64,000 nucleotides of DNA from Methanovulcanius yangii (GCF_018687785.1 NZ_LTBL01000001.1:248001-312000); one strand, 5' to 3'. Positions 44,967-54,261 are shown, counted from the first letter of the stretch. Notes: generated by a model from the sequence alone, not told the origin. Translations and numbers: made by a program.

Positions 44967-46172
44967 ATGAAGACGATTAAGGACCCCGTGCACGGGCATG
45001 TGCGCGTACAAAAAGAGCTCCTCTCCCTTCTTGATGCACCTCCGGTCCAGCGTTTACGATATATCCGGCAGCTTGGATTTTCGCATCTGGTCTATCCCGG
45101 AGCAAACCACAGCCGGTATGAACATTCTCTCGGGACGATGCACCTGGCAGGGTCAATGGCGGCGCATCTTGAGCTTGATGAGGGCGACCAGCTTCTGGTG
45201 AAAGCGGCAGGTCTTTTGCATGATGTGGGACACGGTCCGTTTTCCCACGCCACCGAGTTTCTGATGGAGGAGTACTGCGGGCGTGGCCACCAGGATGTCT
45301 CCAGGATTGTAAAACAGAGCGACGTAAGCGAGGCCCTTGACTCAGTCGGTATAGACCCTGCCGAAATCTGTGAAATTGTCAATGGCGAGCACCATCTTGC
45401 GGGGATAATTCATGGGGACCTGGATGTCGATCGCATGGACTATCTCATGCGGGATGCGCACTACACAGGAGTCCCCTATGGTACCGTTGATCCGGACCGG
45501 CTTATCCACAGCACTGCGTATACCATTGACTCCGGCCTCCATTTGAGGGAAAGTGGGATAAATTCTGCAGAATCCCTGTTGATTGCCCGTACTCTGATGC
45601 GACCCGCGGTATATTTTCACCACGTATCACGCATTGCTGAGGCGATGGCAATCTTTGCACTGAAATGCCATATCGAAGAGAGCGGAACAGATCCCGAACT
45701 ACTCTTTGGAATGGATGACGATGCCTTTATCTGCACGCTCCTGACATCTCCGTCGTCAATCGCGAAGGATATGGCCGGGAGGCTGAAGTCCCGCCGCCTG
45801 TATAAACGAGCACTCTATGTCGGCAAGGATCGGGTCAACCCTGCCTCATATGCACAGGATATTTCCTCAGCAGATGGACGACGCATTGCCGCGGAGATTG
45901 CGGAGAGGGCCGGTGTTGCAGAGGAAAGTGTTCTGGTGGACATACCTGCCTTTCCCTCGGATATGAGGATGGGTGTGCAGGTGGAAAATCTCCACGACCT
46001 GACCAGTCTTGATGAGATCTCTCCCCTCATGCGCACACTCAATGAGACAAGGAAACGTCAGTGGCGCCTGGGGGTGTATACCCTTCCCGAGCAGAGAAAA
46101 TCGGTGGAGGATGCTGCCTCGGAGGTGCTCTCCATCAAAAAACCCACTAAGCAGTACAGACTAATACCATAG
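44967..46172 (+). CDS. HD-domain phosphohydrolase of the dNTPase/SAMHD1 type
   Basis: This 401-residue protein starts KTIKDPVHGHVRVQKELLSLLD, and the H...HD...D metal site is visible: SRYEHSLGTMHLAG, AAGLLHDVGHGPFSH and DLDVDRMDYLMRDAHYTG. Proteins of this group hydrolyse dNTPs to deoxynucleoside and triphosphate, or act on other phosphoesters. It is followed 15 bp later by ubiX, and shares a divergent promoter with cofD. dNTP hydrolysis is the best guess; the actual substrate is not shown. Confidence 0.86.
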   Translation: MKTIKDPVHGHVRVQKELLSLLDAPPVQRLRYIRQLGFSHLVYPGANHSRYEHSLGTMHLAGSMAAHLELDEGDQLLVKAAGLLHDVGHGPFSHATEFLMEEYCGRGHQDVSRIVKQSDVSEALDSVGIDPAEICEIVNGEHHLAGIIHGDLDVDRMDYLMRDAHYTGVPYGTVDPDRLIHSTAYTIDSGLHLRESGINSAESLLIARTLMRPAVYFHHVSRIAEAMAIFALKCHIEESGTDPELLFGMDDDAFICTLLTSPSSIAKDMAGRLKSRRLYKRALYVGKDRVNPASYAQDISSADGRRIAAEIAERAGVAEESVLVDIPAFPSDMRMGVQVENLHDLTSLDEISPLMRTLNETRKRQWRLGVYTLPEQRKSVEDAASEVLSIKKPTKQYRLIP

Positions 46173-46187
46173 GAGAATGAGGGGACC

Positions 46188-46742
46188 ATGAAAAAAAGAT
46201 TCGTAGTAGCAGTCACCGGTGCGTCAGGAATACTGTATGCACGGCGACTTCTCGAGGTACTGACCCCCGCAGCGGAGGTACATATTATCATCTCGGATGT
46301 CGCGGAGAGGATTGCGCAGCTGGAGGGTGTTGACCTGAGCGGATTTGATGCCGTTTATGCAAACAATGAGGACATGTTTGCCGCACTTGCCAGCGGTTCA
46401 TTCCGCTATGACGGTATGGTTGTCGTTCCATGCAGCATGAAGACGCTTGCGGCCATTACGGCAGGGGTATCGGATAATCTGATCACACGGGCTGCGGATG
46501 TCTGCCTCAAGGAAGGACGGACCTGCCTCCTGATGCCGCGCGAGATGCCGCTTTCCCGTATTCATCTGAGAAATATGCTTGAAGCAGACGAAGCCGGGGC
46601 CACCGTGATGGTGATCTCACCCGCATTTTATACCAAACCGAAGACCATCGACGACCTTGTTGATATGGTCGTTGCCCGGGTTCTCGATCACCTCGGTGTA
46701 GAGCATGATCTCAGCTCACGATGGGGGGAGGAAAATGCGTAA
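46188..46742 (+). CDS. ubiX: Flavin prenyltransferase UbiX
   Basis: UbiX prenylates FMN to make prFMN, the cofactor of UbiD-type decarboxylases. The 184-residue protein has FVVAVTGASGILYARRLLEVL, VVVPCSMKTLAAITAGVSDNLITRAADVCLKEGR and LLMPREMPLSRIHLRNML, the conserved order. It overlaps the start of ubiD by 8 bp, so enzyme and cofactor supply are coupled. Confidence 0.95.
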   Translation: MKKRFVVAVTGASGILYARRLLEVLTPAAEVHIIISDVAERIAQLEGVDLSGFDAVYANNEDMFAALASGSFRYDGMVVVPCSMKTLAAITAGVSDNLITRAADVCLKEGRTCLLMPREMPLSRIHLRNMLEADEAGATVMVISPAFYTKPKTIDDLVDMVVARVLDHLGVEHDLSSRWGEENA

Positions 46743-47976
46743 TTTCATCGAGGCCATGCGGGAGGCCGGGAAGGTCGTTGACTACAAAGAACCTGTTTCA
46801 ACGGTATACGACGCCCCGAAGATCGCTAGCTCTACGGATGACATGGTTTTCTTCCACGATCTCGACGGCATGGGAAGGGGTGTCATGAATGTAACCGCGT
46901 CACGCAGTTCTCTTGCAATTGCCCTTGGCATCCCTGAACGTGAAGTCGTCCACCGTCTTGCGGAGAAAGACTACACCGGGACGACCACTGACGGGGGAAG
47001 TCTCACCATGCAGGCACCCACGCTCACCGATTTGCCGGTGATGAAACATTACCCTCTTGACGCCGGCAGATACCTGACATCAGCAGTGGTCTATTCGGCG
47101 TACGGAGGGGTGGAGAATGCCTCGATTCATCGGATGCTGGTTATCGATGACAATCATCTTGCGGCACGGATTGTGGAGGGAAGACACACCCACAATCTTC
47201 TCCAGCAGGCCATTTCCGAAGGCGAGTCCCTTCCGGTGGCGATCACCATAGGGACGCATCCTGCGGTTACGTTTGCTTCCTGCACCCGTGTTCCGGAAGG
47301 AAGGGAAATGGGGTATGCCGCAGAACTACTTGGTGGTGAAATGCCGCTCTTTGAATGTCCAAACGGTATCAGGGTTCCGGATGCGGAGATTGTGCTTGAG
47401 GGGTACATGGGCGGCGAAACGACGGATGAAGGGCCGTTCGTGGACATAACCGGCACCTATGATCCCGTTCGCCAGGGACCGGTTATCACGCTCACCGGCA
47501 TGCATACGAAAAAGGATCCCATCTATCACGGCATCCTTCCGGGTGGCAATGAGCATAAAATCCTGATGGGGATGCCCTATGAACCAAAAATATTCCGTGC
47601 AGTCGCGGGAGTCACCAGAGTGAGGAATGTTGTCCTTACGACGGGCGGTGCCGGGTACCTTCATGCTGTCATCCAGGTCAGGAAGAGCACCCAGGGTGAT
47701 GCAAAAAATGCAATTATGGCAGCATTTGCGGCCCACACCTCTCTCAAGCATGTGGTGGTCATCGATGAGGACATTGACCCCTTCGATATGGAAGACGTGG
47801 AATATGCAGTGGCGACCCGCGTCCGCGCGGACCGCGATGTGATGATCATCGAAGGTGTCCGCGGTTCTTCGCTGGACCCATGCCGTACAGGAGACGGGAT
47901 GAATGTCAAGATGGGAATTGATGCCACAATGGTCATGGGCGAAGAAGAGAAATTTATTCGTGCAGGTTGGGACTGA
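46735..47976 (+). CDS. UbiD-family decarboxylase, probable trans-anhydromevalonate 5-phosphate decarboxylase
   Basis: This product of about 413 residues is a prFMN-dependent decarboxylase of the UbiD family. Visible landmarks are MRNFIEAMREAGKVVDY at the start, VYSAYGGVENASIHRMLV, GYMGGETTDEGPFVDITGTYD with the acidic active-site region, and GGAGYLHAVIQVRKSTQGDAKN. In many archaea this UbiD, paired with aconitase X, makes isopentenyl phosphate in the modified mevalonate pathway. Direct linkage to ubiX upstream and aconitase X 5 bp downstream favours that role over aromatic-acid decarboxylation. I use the ATG at 46735, overlapping ubiX. Confidence 0.88.
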   Translation: MRNFIEAMREAGKVVDYKEPVSTVYDAPKIASSTDDMVFFHDLDGMGRGVMNVTASRSSLAIALGIPEREVVHRLAEKDYTGTTTDGGSLTMQAPTLTDLPVMKHYPLDAGRYLTSAVVYSAYGGVENASIHRMLVIDDNHLAARIVEGRHTHNLLQQAISEGESLPVAITIGTHPAVTFASCTRVPEGREMGYAAELLGGEMPLFECPNGIRVPDAEIVLEGYMGGETTDEGPFVDITGTYDPVRQGPVITLTGMHTKKDPIYHGILPGGNEHKILMGMPYEPKIFRAVAGVTRVRNVVLTTGGAGYLHAVIQVRKSTQGDAKNAIMAAFAAHTSLKHVVVIDEDIDPFDMEDVEYAVATRVRADRDVMIIEGVRGSSLDPCRTGDGMNVKMGIDATMVMGEEEKFIRAGWD

Positions 47977-47981
47977 AGCAA

Positions 47982-49157
47982 ATGTACCTTGAAGCAGAAG
48001 ACGAAAAGATTCTCGCCGGCGAATATGGTGAGACGCGCCGGAAAATGATGGAAATACTTGTCGCACTCGGCAAGGTGTTCGGGGCCGAGAAGATGGTCCC
48101 GATCACCAGTGCACAGGTGGCAGGGGCCTCCTACAAGACCATTGGCAAATGGGGTCTGGAGTGGATTCGCAGTCTCGACGCCAGGGTCGCGGTCCCGACG
48201 GTCCTGAATCCGATTGGGATGTCACGGGACGGATGGCGCGAGATGGGAATTGACGAAGAATTCGCCGCAAAACAGCTCGAAGTCATTGATGCATACCGCC
48301 GTCTGGGGATCAAACTGGAATGTACCTGCACACCCTACTACCTGAATATCACCCGGTATGGGGATCATCTTGCATGGTCGGAGTCATCGGCGGTCAGCTA
48401 CGCGAATTCCGTCATCGGAGCGCGGACAAACAGGGAAGGCGGCCCGTCCGCACTTGCAGCCGCAATCATCGGAAAAACGCCGTATTATGGCCTTCATGTC
48501 TGGGAAAACCGGATGCCGCAGGTTATTGTCAACGTGGAGGGGGCAGAGGATCTCCACCCCGACCAGTATGGGGCCCTTGGATATCTGGCAGGAAAGGAGG
48601 TGGGCAACCGTATTCCGCTCTTCCGTGGTATCCGCCCGAACCGTGATCAGCTCAAGGCACTTGGTGCCGCCATGGCCGCGACGGGGGCGGTGGCGCTCTA
48701 CCACGTCGAGGGCATAACGCCCGAGTCCCGCGTCCTCAAAGAACGGGGGGCGGACCTGTCGGCAATTGAAACGATTACGATATCGGCATCGGATGTTCAG
48801 ACACTCTATACCGTGGCACCGGTGGATGCGGTCGCCATCGGATGCCCGCATTGTTCAGAGGATGAACTTGACGCTATTGCTGCCCTTCTGAAAGGGAAAA
48901 AGGTTACAAAACCTCTCTTTGTGTTTGCGGCAAGGGGAGTGATCGAGGCGAATCGCGACGCCGTGGCAACCATTGAAAAGAGCGGTGCTCGTGTGTGGGC
49001 AGACACCTGCATGGTGGTATCTCCGGCGATGGAGCGGTTCGATGCCATCATGGTGAATTCCGGAAAGGCATTGGCGTATGTTCCGAACATGTGCGGGGCG
49101 AAATCGCGGATCGGGACTCTGGAGGAATGTGTTGCCGAGGCGGTAGGGAAAGACTGA
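47982..49157 (+). CDS. Aconitase X catalytic subunit, probable phosphomevalonate dehydratase large subunit
   Basis: This protein of about 391 residues matches the aconitase X (former DUF521) catalytic domain: MYLEAEDEKILAGEYGETRRKMMEIL, VPITSAQVAGASYKTIG, LECTCTPYYLN, SESSAVSYANSVIGARTNREGGPSALAAAIIG and IGCPHCSEDELDAIAALL. Cysteines of the TCTPYY and GCPHCS motifs, with CMVVSPAMERF and NMCGAKSRIG, are the candidate Fe-S ligands. It would dehydrate phosphomevalonate. The small swivel subunit (former DUF126) is not encoded next to it. The ATG at 47982 is preferred over an upstream TTG. Confidence 0.88.
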   Translation: MYLEAEDEKILAGEYGETRRKMMEILVALGKVFGAEKMVPITSAQVAGASYKTIGKWGLEWIRSLDARVAVPTVLNPIGMSRDGWREMGIDEEFAAKQLEVIDAYRRLGIKLECTCTPYYLNITRYGDHLAWSESSAVSYANSVIGARTNREGGPSALAAAIIGKTPYYGLHVWENRMPQVIVNVEGAEDLHPDQYGALGYLAGKEVGNRIPLFRGIRPNRDQLKALGAAMAATGAVALYHVEGITPESRVLKERGADLSAIETITISASDVQTLYTVAPVDAVAIGCPHCSEDELDAIAALLKGKKVTKPLFVFAARGVIEANRDAVATIEKSGARVWADTCMVVSPAMERFDAIMVNSGKALAYVPNMCGAKSRIGTLEECVAEAVGKD

Positions 49158-49371
49158 AGCGGTGATTTGTCAGGAGAGGAAGCGGCCTCTTCCCTTCCGT
49201 AAATGAACCCCTTTCCGCCTCGCCGGGTGCGCCAGTCTTCGAGTTTAAAGCCGGGGTATCGCACAAAAATCCATTCTATCGGTTCAGTATACATGAGTGT
49301 TCCGTGAATGTGGGGGAGGAGGAAATGTCCATGCCGTCGATGAGGGGAGTGTCCATGAGGAAACAGGAACA

Positions 49372-49944
49372 ATGCTCATAAAAATATGTGGGATAACAAC
49401 CAAGGAAGACGCGCTTGCAGCCGAAGCAGCAGGGGCGGATGCAATTGGAGTGATCCTCTTCAGTGACTCCCTCCGGGAGATCGGTCTTGACGATGCCGCA
49501 GGGATTTTTCGTGTCCTGAAACCGTCGACACGAAAGGTCTGCGTCAGCCACACCTCATCTGAAGACGATCTTCGTGCCATCCTGACGACTGGCCCGGATG
49601 CAGTTCAGATATCATCGCGTGACCTGATCTCACCGGAGGGAGTGCAGGTCATTCGGGTGGTGGAACCCGGTGACAGTATCCCGGATGATGCCGACGCCGT
49701 CATAATCGACAGCAGTCGAGGCCATGGAACTCCATTTGATCCTGTCTATGCCTGTTCGGTGGTAAGGAAGGCCGGGGTCCCGGTTATCCTTGCGGGGGGG
49801 CTTACTCCAGAGAATGTCTGTGAAGCCATTTGCCGGGTACGGCCCTCCATGGTGGATGTGGCAACCGGGGTTGAATATGCTCCGGGAAAAAAGGATCATG
49901 AAAAAGTGCGCATGTTTATCGCAGCGGTCCGCGGCTGCAGGTGA
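49372..49944 (+). CDS. trpF: Phosphoribosylanthranilate isomerase
   Basis: TrpF converts phosphoribosylanthranilate to CdRP in tryptophan synthesis. The product of about 190 residues starts MLIKICGITTKEDALAAEAAGADAIGVI, with the catalytic cysteine in KICG. DAVIIDSSRGHGTPFD carries the catalytic aspartate, and ILAGGLTPENVCEAI the phosphate-binding loop. The protein is slightly short, mainly in the middle. It is not near other trp genes in this window. The start ATG has AGGA a few bases upstream; an in-frame GTG further up is less likely. Confidence 0.9.
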   Translation: MLIKICGITTKEDALAAEAAGADAIGVILFSDSLREIGLDDAAGIFRVLKPSTRKVCVSHTSSEDDLRAILTTGPDAVQISSRDLISPEGVQVIRVVEPGDSIPDDADAVIIDSSRGHGTPFDPVYACSVVRKAGVPVILAGGLTPENVCEAICRVRPSMVDVATGVEYAPGKKDHEKVRMFIAAVRGCR

Positions 49945-50047
49945 GGATTGCTGTACTGGGAGTCGATTTGGTTTTGGTTGCGCAGCACAATTGTTCCGCC
50001 GGAGAGAGGGTATTCACAAAAATAGTATGGGTCCACAGGCTGCATAA

Positions 50048-51418
50048 TCAGGGAGCCTGGAGGACAGGATCGATTGCAGAGAGGATCTCGTCGGCAAATT
50101 TTCGTGCGTCCGATTCTTCAGCGGCTTCGACATAGAGACGCATGAACGGTTCCGTCCCCGAGGGACGCAGCAGCGCCCACGCGTCCTCCCTGTTGATACG
50201 GATGCCATCGGTTTCGTCAAGCATTTCTTTCGAAAATATCTTCCGTGCATGATCAAGGATCGTTGCTGCATTTTTTGTATGGATTTTTTCCTTTACCATA
50301 TAATGAGAGGGGAGCGAGGCGACCAGTTCTGAGAGGGGTTTGTTCTCTGCAGCAAGAAGTGCCACCATCGCCGCCGCCGTCATACCTCCATCACGACAAT
50401 GCTGGTGGAATGGGAAGATAATGCCGCCGTTACCTTCGCCACCGAATGTGACTTTGACTCCGTCTGCGGCAAGACTGAGCATCCTGCGGGCAACATAAAT
50501 ACTCCCCACCTCGGTATACACAACCTTTGAGTTTGTCTCCGCTGCAATTTTTTCTGCAAGGAATGATGTGCTTACGGGAGTGACAATGGTTCCGCCGGGA
50601 TTGTTCTTACAGATAAACCGCTGCATTAGAGCGAATTCTTCATTTTCCTCAATGAAATTCCCTTTCTCATCAATAAAGACGGCCCTGTCCGCATCACCGT
50701 CGTGTGCGACACCAAATGCAGCGCCGGTATCTACCACCAACTGAGAGAGCGCTTTGAGGCCCTCCGGAGAGGGTTCGGGCAACCTTCCCGGGAAAGTCCC
50801 GTCCATGGTTCCATTGATGGTATGAACTCTGCAGCCAAGATGTGAGAGTATGTCCGGTGTGGTTGCACAGGCAGGGCCGGACCCCGGGTCGACGGCAACA
50901 ATTATGTTCCCGGCATGAAGGCCGGGGAATGCTTCAGCAACCGCGACACAGTACTCACGCAGCATCTCAGGAGCCTCCCAGTAATTGCCGACGGTCTCCC
51001 AGGTCTGGATGTCAAAGTCCTCATTGAAGATGCGTTCCTCGAGTGTGATGACCCCTGTATCATCCATCTCCGTCCCGTCCCCTTCGATGATTTTTACACC
51101 GTTGTATTCCGGCGGATTGTGGGATGCGGTGACGACTGCACCTGCGTCAAAATGATTCTTTACAATGTATTGGAGTGCCGGGGTGGGAAGCACGCCGAGA
51201 TCAACGACGTCAGCACCACAGGCGAGAACCCCGGCACTTACGGCACTGGAGAGGGCCGGTCCCGAGGTCCGGGTATCCCGGCCCAGTGCAATGACCGGTC
51301 CCCGTTCCGAGGCGAGGGCCATTCCAATCTTCATTGCAAGATGAGGGGTCATTGAATCACCGATGACTCCACGGACACCGTTGGTTCCGAATAATCGTTT
51401 CGTCTTTTGCTCAATCAT
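50048..51418 (-). CDS. glmM: Phosphoglucosamine mutase / phosphomannomutase family protein
   Basis: The product of about 456 residues is an alpha-D-phosphohexomutase. RLFGTNGVRGVIGDSMTP is the GlmM-like start, VVTASHNPPEYNGVKI has the phosphoserine, AFGVAHDGDADRAVFID the metal-binding DGDAD, FGGEGNGGIIFPFHQHCRDG the sugar-binding loop and LLRPSGTEPFMRLYVEA the phosphate-binding loop. FGTNGVRG is typical of GlmM. The start is the ATG at 51418 with GGTGA just upstream. It lies 4 bp after the MobB-MoaE gene. Confidence 0.88.
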   Translation of the reverse strand: MIEQKTKRLFGTNGVRGVIGDSMTPHLAMKIGMALASERGPVIALGRDTRTSGPALSSAVSAGVLACGADVVDLGVLPTPALQYIVKNHFDAGAVVTASHNPPEYNGVKIIEGDGTEMDDTGVITLEERIFNEDFDIQTWETVGNYWEAPEMLREYCVAVAEAFPGLHAGNIIVAVDPGSGPACATTPDILSHLGCRVHTINGTMDGTFPGRLPEPSPEGLKALSQLVVDTGAAFGVAHDGDADRAVFIDEKGNFIEENEEFALMQRFICKNNPGGTIVTPVSTSFLAEKIAAETNSKVVYTEVGSIYVARRMLSLAADGVKVTFGGEGNGGIIFPFHQHCRDGGMTAAAMVALLAAENKPLSELVASLPSHYMVKEKIHTKNAATILDHARKIFSKEMLDETDGIRINREDAWALLRPSGTEPFMRLYVEAAEESDARKFADEILSAIDPVLQAP

Positions 51419-51422
51419 AATA

Positions 51423-52196
51423 TCACCCGTCAATAGTCATGCCTTTGTCATGCAATTCTGATTTCATTCGGTTTATTCCGGTGGAAAGGGCTGAAAACGC
51501 TTCTTCCCTATGCCGTGCAATGACTGCAATATAGGTTATGTCCTCTCCGGGATAGAGGATGCCGGTCTGATGTCGGACAGCGGCCCCAAGTATTCCCGGA
51601 ATGGATTCCATATGTTCCTGTACATTGGCACAGAGGTTATGAATTGCATACTCATCGGGAAAATCGAGAAATTCCGTGCGTGTATCGTCGGTGAATTCCC
51701 GTACAATCCCATTGAAGGAGGCAATGCATCCCGCCTCGGACATGGGACACCTGCGCCGCAGTTCGTGGATGCACCCCTGCATCGAATAATAGTCGGCAAA
51801 GAATTCCATTGATGCACTGACATCATCCACGGATGGATTCCGGAGCACGGCGTTGTCGATTTCAAGGTTGCCAATGACGACCTTGGGGTATGCATAGGTC
51901 TTGTGCCCCTCGATAATTACATATTCCACTCCCATATCGCTGAGCAGGCGAAGTTGTCCGGGGAGATCCCCGCTACGTATAGCAACAACTGCTTTTTCCG
52001 GGTCGATGCCGGAGACAACGTCGGCCCCGTGTTCATAATGTGTCGTGGTATCTTTCCCTTCTTCAAGCGAATAGAGGTGGGAATGAAGGTGTTTTATCAC
52101 CGCGGTGGTACCGAGATTACTGAGGGCGGGGAGAAGTTTGTGGATAAAGGTGGTCTTTCCGCTGTTGTGACCACCGACAACATGGATGATTTTCAT
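51423..52196 (-). CDS. MobB-MoaE-like fusion protein
   Basis: This 257-residue protein joins two molybdopterin-synthesis modules. Residues about 1-130 are MobB-like: Walker A VVGGHNSGKTTFIHKL, VIKHLHSHLYSLEEGKDTTTHYEHGADVV and EYVIIEGHKTYAYPKVVIG. Residues 145-257 resemble MoaE, the large subunit of molybdopterin synthase: AGCIASFNGIVREF and AVRHQTGILYPGEDITYIAVIARHREEAFSAL. However, the usual C-terminal lysine-rich end (PIWKKE type) is missing: the protein ends SELHDKGMTIDG. It may scaffold MPT synthase rather than catalyse. It overlaps the upstream DUF5806-like gene by 4 bp. Confidence 0.82.
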   Translation of the reverse strand: MKIIHVVGGHNSGKTTFIHKLLPALSNLGTTAVIKHLHSHLYSLEEGKDTTTHYEHGADVVSGIDPEKAVVAIRSGDLPGQLRLLSDMGVEYVIIEGHKTYAYPKVVIGNLEIDNAVLRNPSVDDVSASMEFFADYYSMQGCIHELRRRCPMSEAGCIASFNGIVREFTDDTRTEFLDFPDEYAIHNLCANVQEHMESIPGILGAAVRHQTGILYPGEDITYIAVIARHREEAFSALSTGINRMKSELHDKGMTIDG

Positions 52197-53170
52197 GTTT
52201 CGTCCTCTTCTGTATCGGAGCCTTTGTTTTCAGGCGGTTCATGATCTTCGCTTCTGATTCTCGATGCTGCTTCGGCAACCCCCCGCATCACCTCGGTGAT
52301 GCGATCCTCGATATCGATCTCATCATCGATATCGATGGAAGTACCCTCGACTTCCAGGAGGAAACGGGCCACCTCGCTCGCCTCAAAGAGGATGTCGTCC
52401 AGTTCATCGGCAGTAAAAAATCCGCACAGGGCGCCGTAAAAGAAGGTGGCTCCTGACTTGCGCACTTTTTTCTTAAAGGATGACCGTGCCTGATTGACAG
52501 CCTGTGGGGAGTAGGTATCTGTCATGAAAGGGACAAGATCTGGCAGATTTTCCCCGATGAAGGTCATTTCAGCACCTCCTCGTGTACTAAAATCTGCACA
52601 AAGCCTGGCGATTGCCCACTCCCGTGCAGTGACGTAGGTGTGTTTTCGCAGGAACTGGTTGACCCGGCGGTAGGCCGCTCCGTCGACTTTCTGAAATTTG
52701 CGGTATTTGTTGATCCTTTCTTCATCCTCGGGAGAGAGGGAGGGGCGTCCCGGCATCAATACGGGCTGGGTGGGATCGATGCCGAGGATCATCTGTGTGG
52801 AGGAGATAGGTATATTCACCTGCGGTATATGGGGTAGTTCTTCATCTTCGTCGGGGCTATCTCCTTGGAATGAATCAGGGGGTAAATGAGGTTCTAATGC
52901 CGTATCTGCCCCCTCTGAATCATCAAATTCCGGAGATCCGGAGGTAGGGATGGAAGAGGGTTCATCCATGGGGGGGGTGGGGGGCGGTGTGGTGGTTTCT
53001 CTCCCGTACTCCTGTTCAGGTGTCATGGTGAATGGGTGCTCCTGGCAATCATCAGCGTCATTCCGGGATGGTGAGGGAAGTATTGAATCGGAGCCATCAT
53101 ATCCTTCATGACTGCGATTACCGGACAATTCGTCATCTGATTTGGAAATTTCCGTCCTGTTTTCCTCCAT
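52193..53170 (-). CDS. DUF5806-like protein with long acidic, proline-rich N-terminus
   Basis: This 325-residue protein has an N-terminal 150 residues rich in acidic residues, Ser and Pro (TTTPPPTPPMDEPSSIPTSG), probably disordered. The C-terminal half is conserved-looking: INKYRKFQKVDGAAYRRVNQ, THVTAREWAIARLCADF-like (here KHTYVTAREWAIARLCADF), GENLPDLVPFMTDTYSPQAV and FYGALCGFFTADELDDILFE. I recall a haloarchaeal family of unknown function (DUF5806) with very similar phrases. No catalytic motif is visible; a helical DNA- or protein-binding role is possible. Its stop overlaps the MobB-MoaE start. Confidence 0.7.
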   Translation of the reverse strand: MEENRTEISKSDDELSGNRSHEGYDGSDSILPSPSRNDADDCQEHPFTMTPEQEYGRETTTPPPTPPMDEPSSIPTSGSPEFDDSEGADTALEPHLPPDSFQGDSPDEDEELPHIPQVNIPISSTQMILGIDPTQPVLMPGRPSLSPEDEERINKYRKFQKVDGAAYRRVNQFLRKHTYVTAREWAIARLCADFSTRGGAEMTFIGENLPDLVPFMTDTYSPQAVNQARSSFKKKVRKSGATFFYGALCGFFTADELDDILFEASEVARFLLEVEGTSIDIDDEIDIEDRITEVMRGVAEAASRIRSEDHEPPENKGSDTEEDET

Positions 53171-53778
53171 TATGGTTAATATGAGTCGGATACGTTCATC
53201 AACCTTACTGGAATTTGTCCTTTGAATTCTGCCTATGGATGAATCTTCATATAGTTTATTCCCGGCAGAAGAGAGGCTGAAGACCCATCGAAGACGGTTG
53301 GGGGGTCATATTTCATATTCTGAATTGAGCCATCGAATTTCAGATAAACCAAAGCGGTGGTTGTGTGGCTGATCCATCCTCACCCCCCTTACCTGCGAAC
53401 GACCTGCATTCAATGACGATATAAGTCATGGAAGATTCGGGGTATCATGACAAATTCTTCTGGGGATTGGGATTTCAGGGTTTGATCCTCTCATTGCTCT
53501 GATATCCGGAAAGTCATTGATGATTGCGCAATTCACATCTGAATTCTGCGATGGCGATGCCGTTTTTCATTATTCGCTTGAATATCTTAATAACTCACAA
53601 AAAAGGCGTAATTCAGGATTATTTTGAATAATTAAGAATTGCAGATCTCCAGGTTCCGACATCTCTGCTATGTATAGCATCATATGGTTTATTTGAATAT
53701 TGTCCAAAGGGGGACTTATGGTGAAATGGGCCACGATGCTCATCATTGAAGTGAAATAAGGCTATATCCTTTGATTAA

Positions 53779-54045
53779 TCTCAGGTATGTGGTGGGTGGG
53801 ACAAGGAACTTGTTCTGCCGTTTTCGCGTGATGGGGTGCCTGTATCAAATGAAATCCCTGATATTGCGGAATGTGGGGTTATACCGGCCAAAAGTGCAGC
53901 TAATGGCCGGGCTATGGGTATGTGTGCAGCCAGGTTTCACAGGAATGCTGAAAAATTGAAAAATCGCTGTATTGTATGTCAATTATTCTATGATAGAATC
54001 CGGGAGGCCGATTTGGCTGACCAATTCGAGATAGGGGTATTTTGA
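53779..54045 (+). pseudogene. Possible gene remnant with paired cysteines
   Basis: From a stop codon at 53776 the frame is open for 88 codons without a good start near its beginning. The translation looks protein-like: GWDKELVLPFSRDG, IPDIAECGVIPAKSAANG, MGMCAARFHRNAEKLKNRCI and ending DLADQFEIGVF. Cysteines in ECG, MCAA and RCIVC might bind metal. I do not recognise the family. Lack of a start and of a ribosome binding site suggests a decayed or truncated gene, or chance. Confidence 0.25.
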
Positions 54046-54261
54046 ACTGATTTTAACTAATGGTTCGTCATTAAATATTCAATTGAGTCATATGGGTGTC
54101 AGAAGGACATCGCTGTACGCCTCGAAGGGGGCAGTGAAATTCTCTTCTGCTATATGTGGTGTAGAATATTTCCTCACGGTTGGGAATATTTTGGGTTTTT
54201 GAGGGGAAATGGGGCGGGTTCGTCGAACTCCTTCGGCCGCTGGCATTCGGGGGGGCGTGGA

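Noticed and set aside
49180-49372. Minus-strand frame beginning MYTEPIEWIFVRYPG between aconitase X and trpF
   Set aside because: It runs on into the antisense strand of aconitase X without a stop, has no ribosome binding site, and is not the missing swivel subunit.
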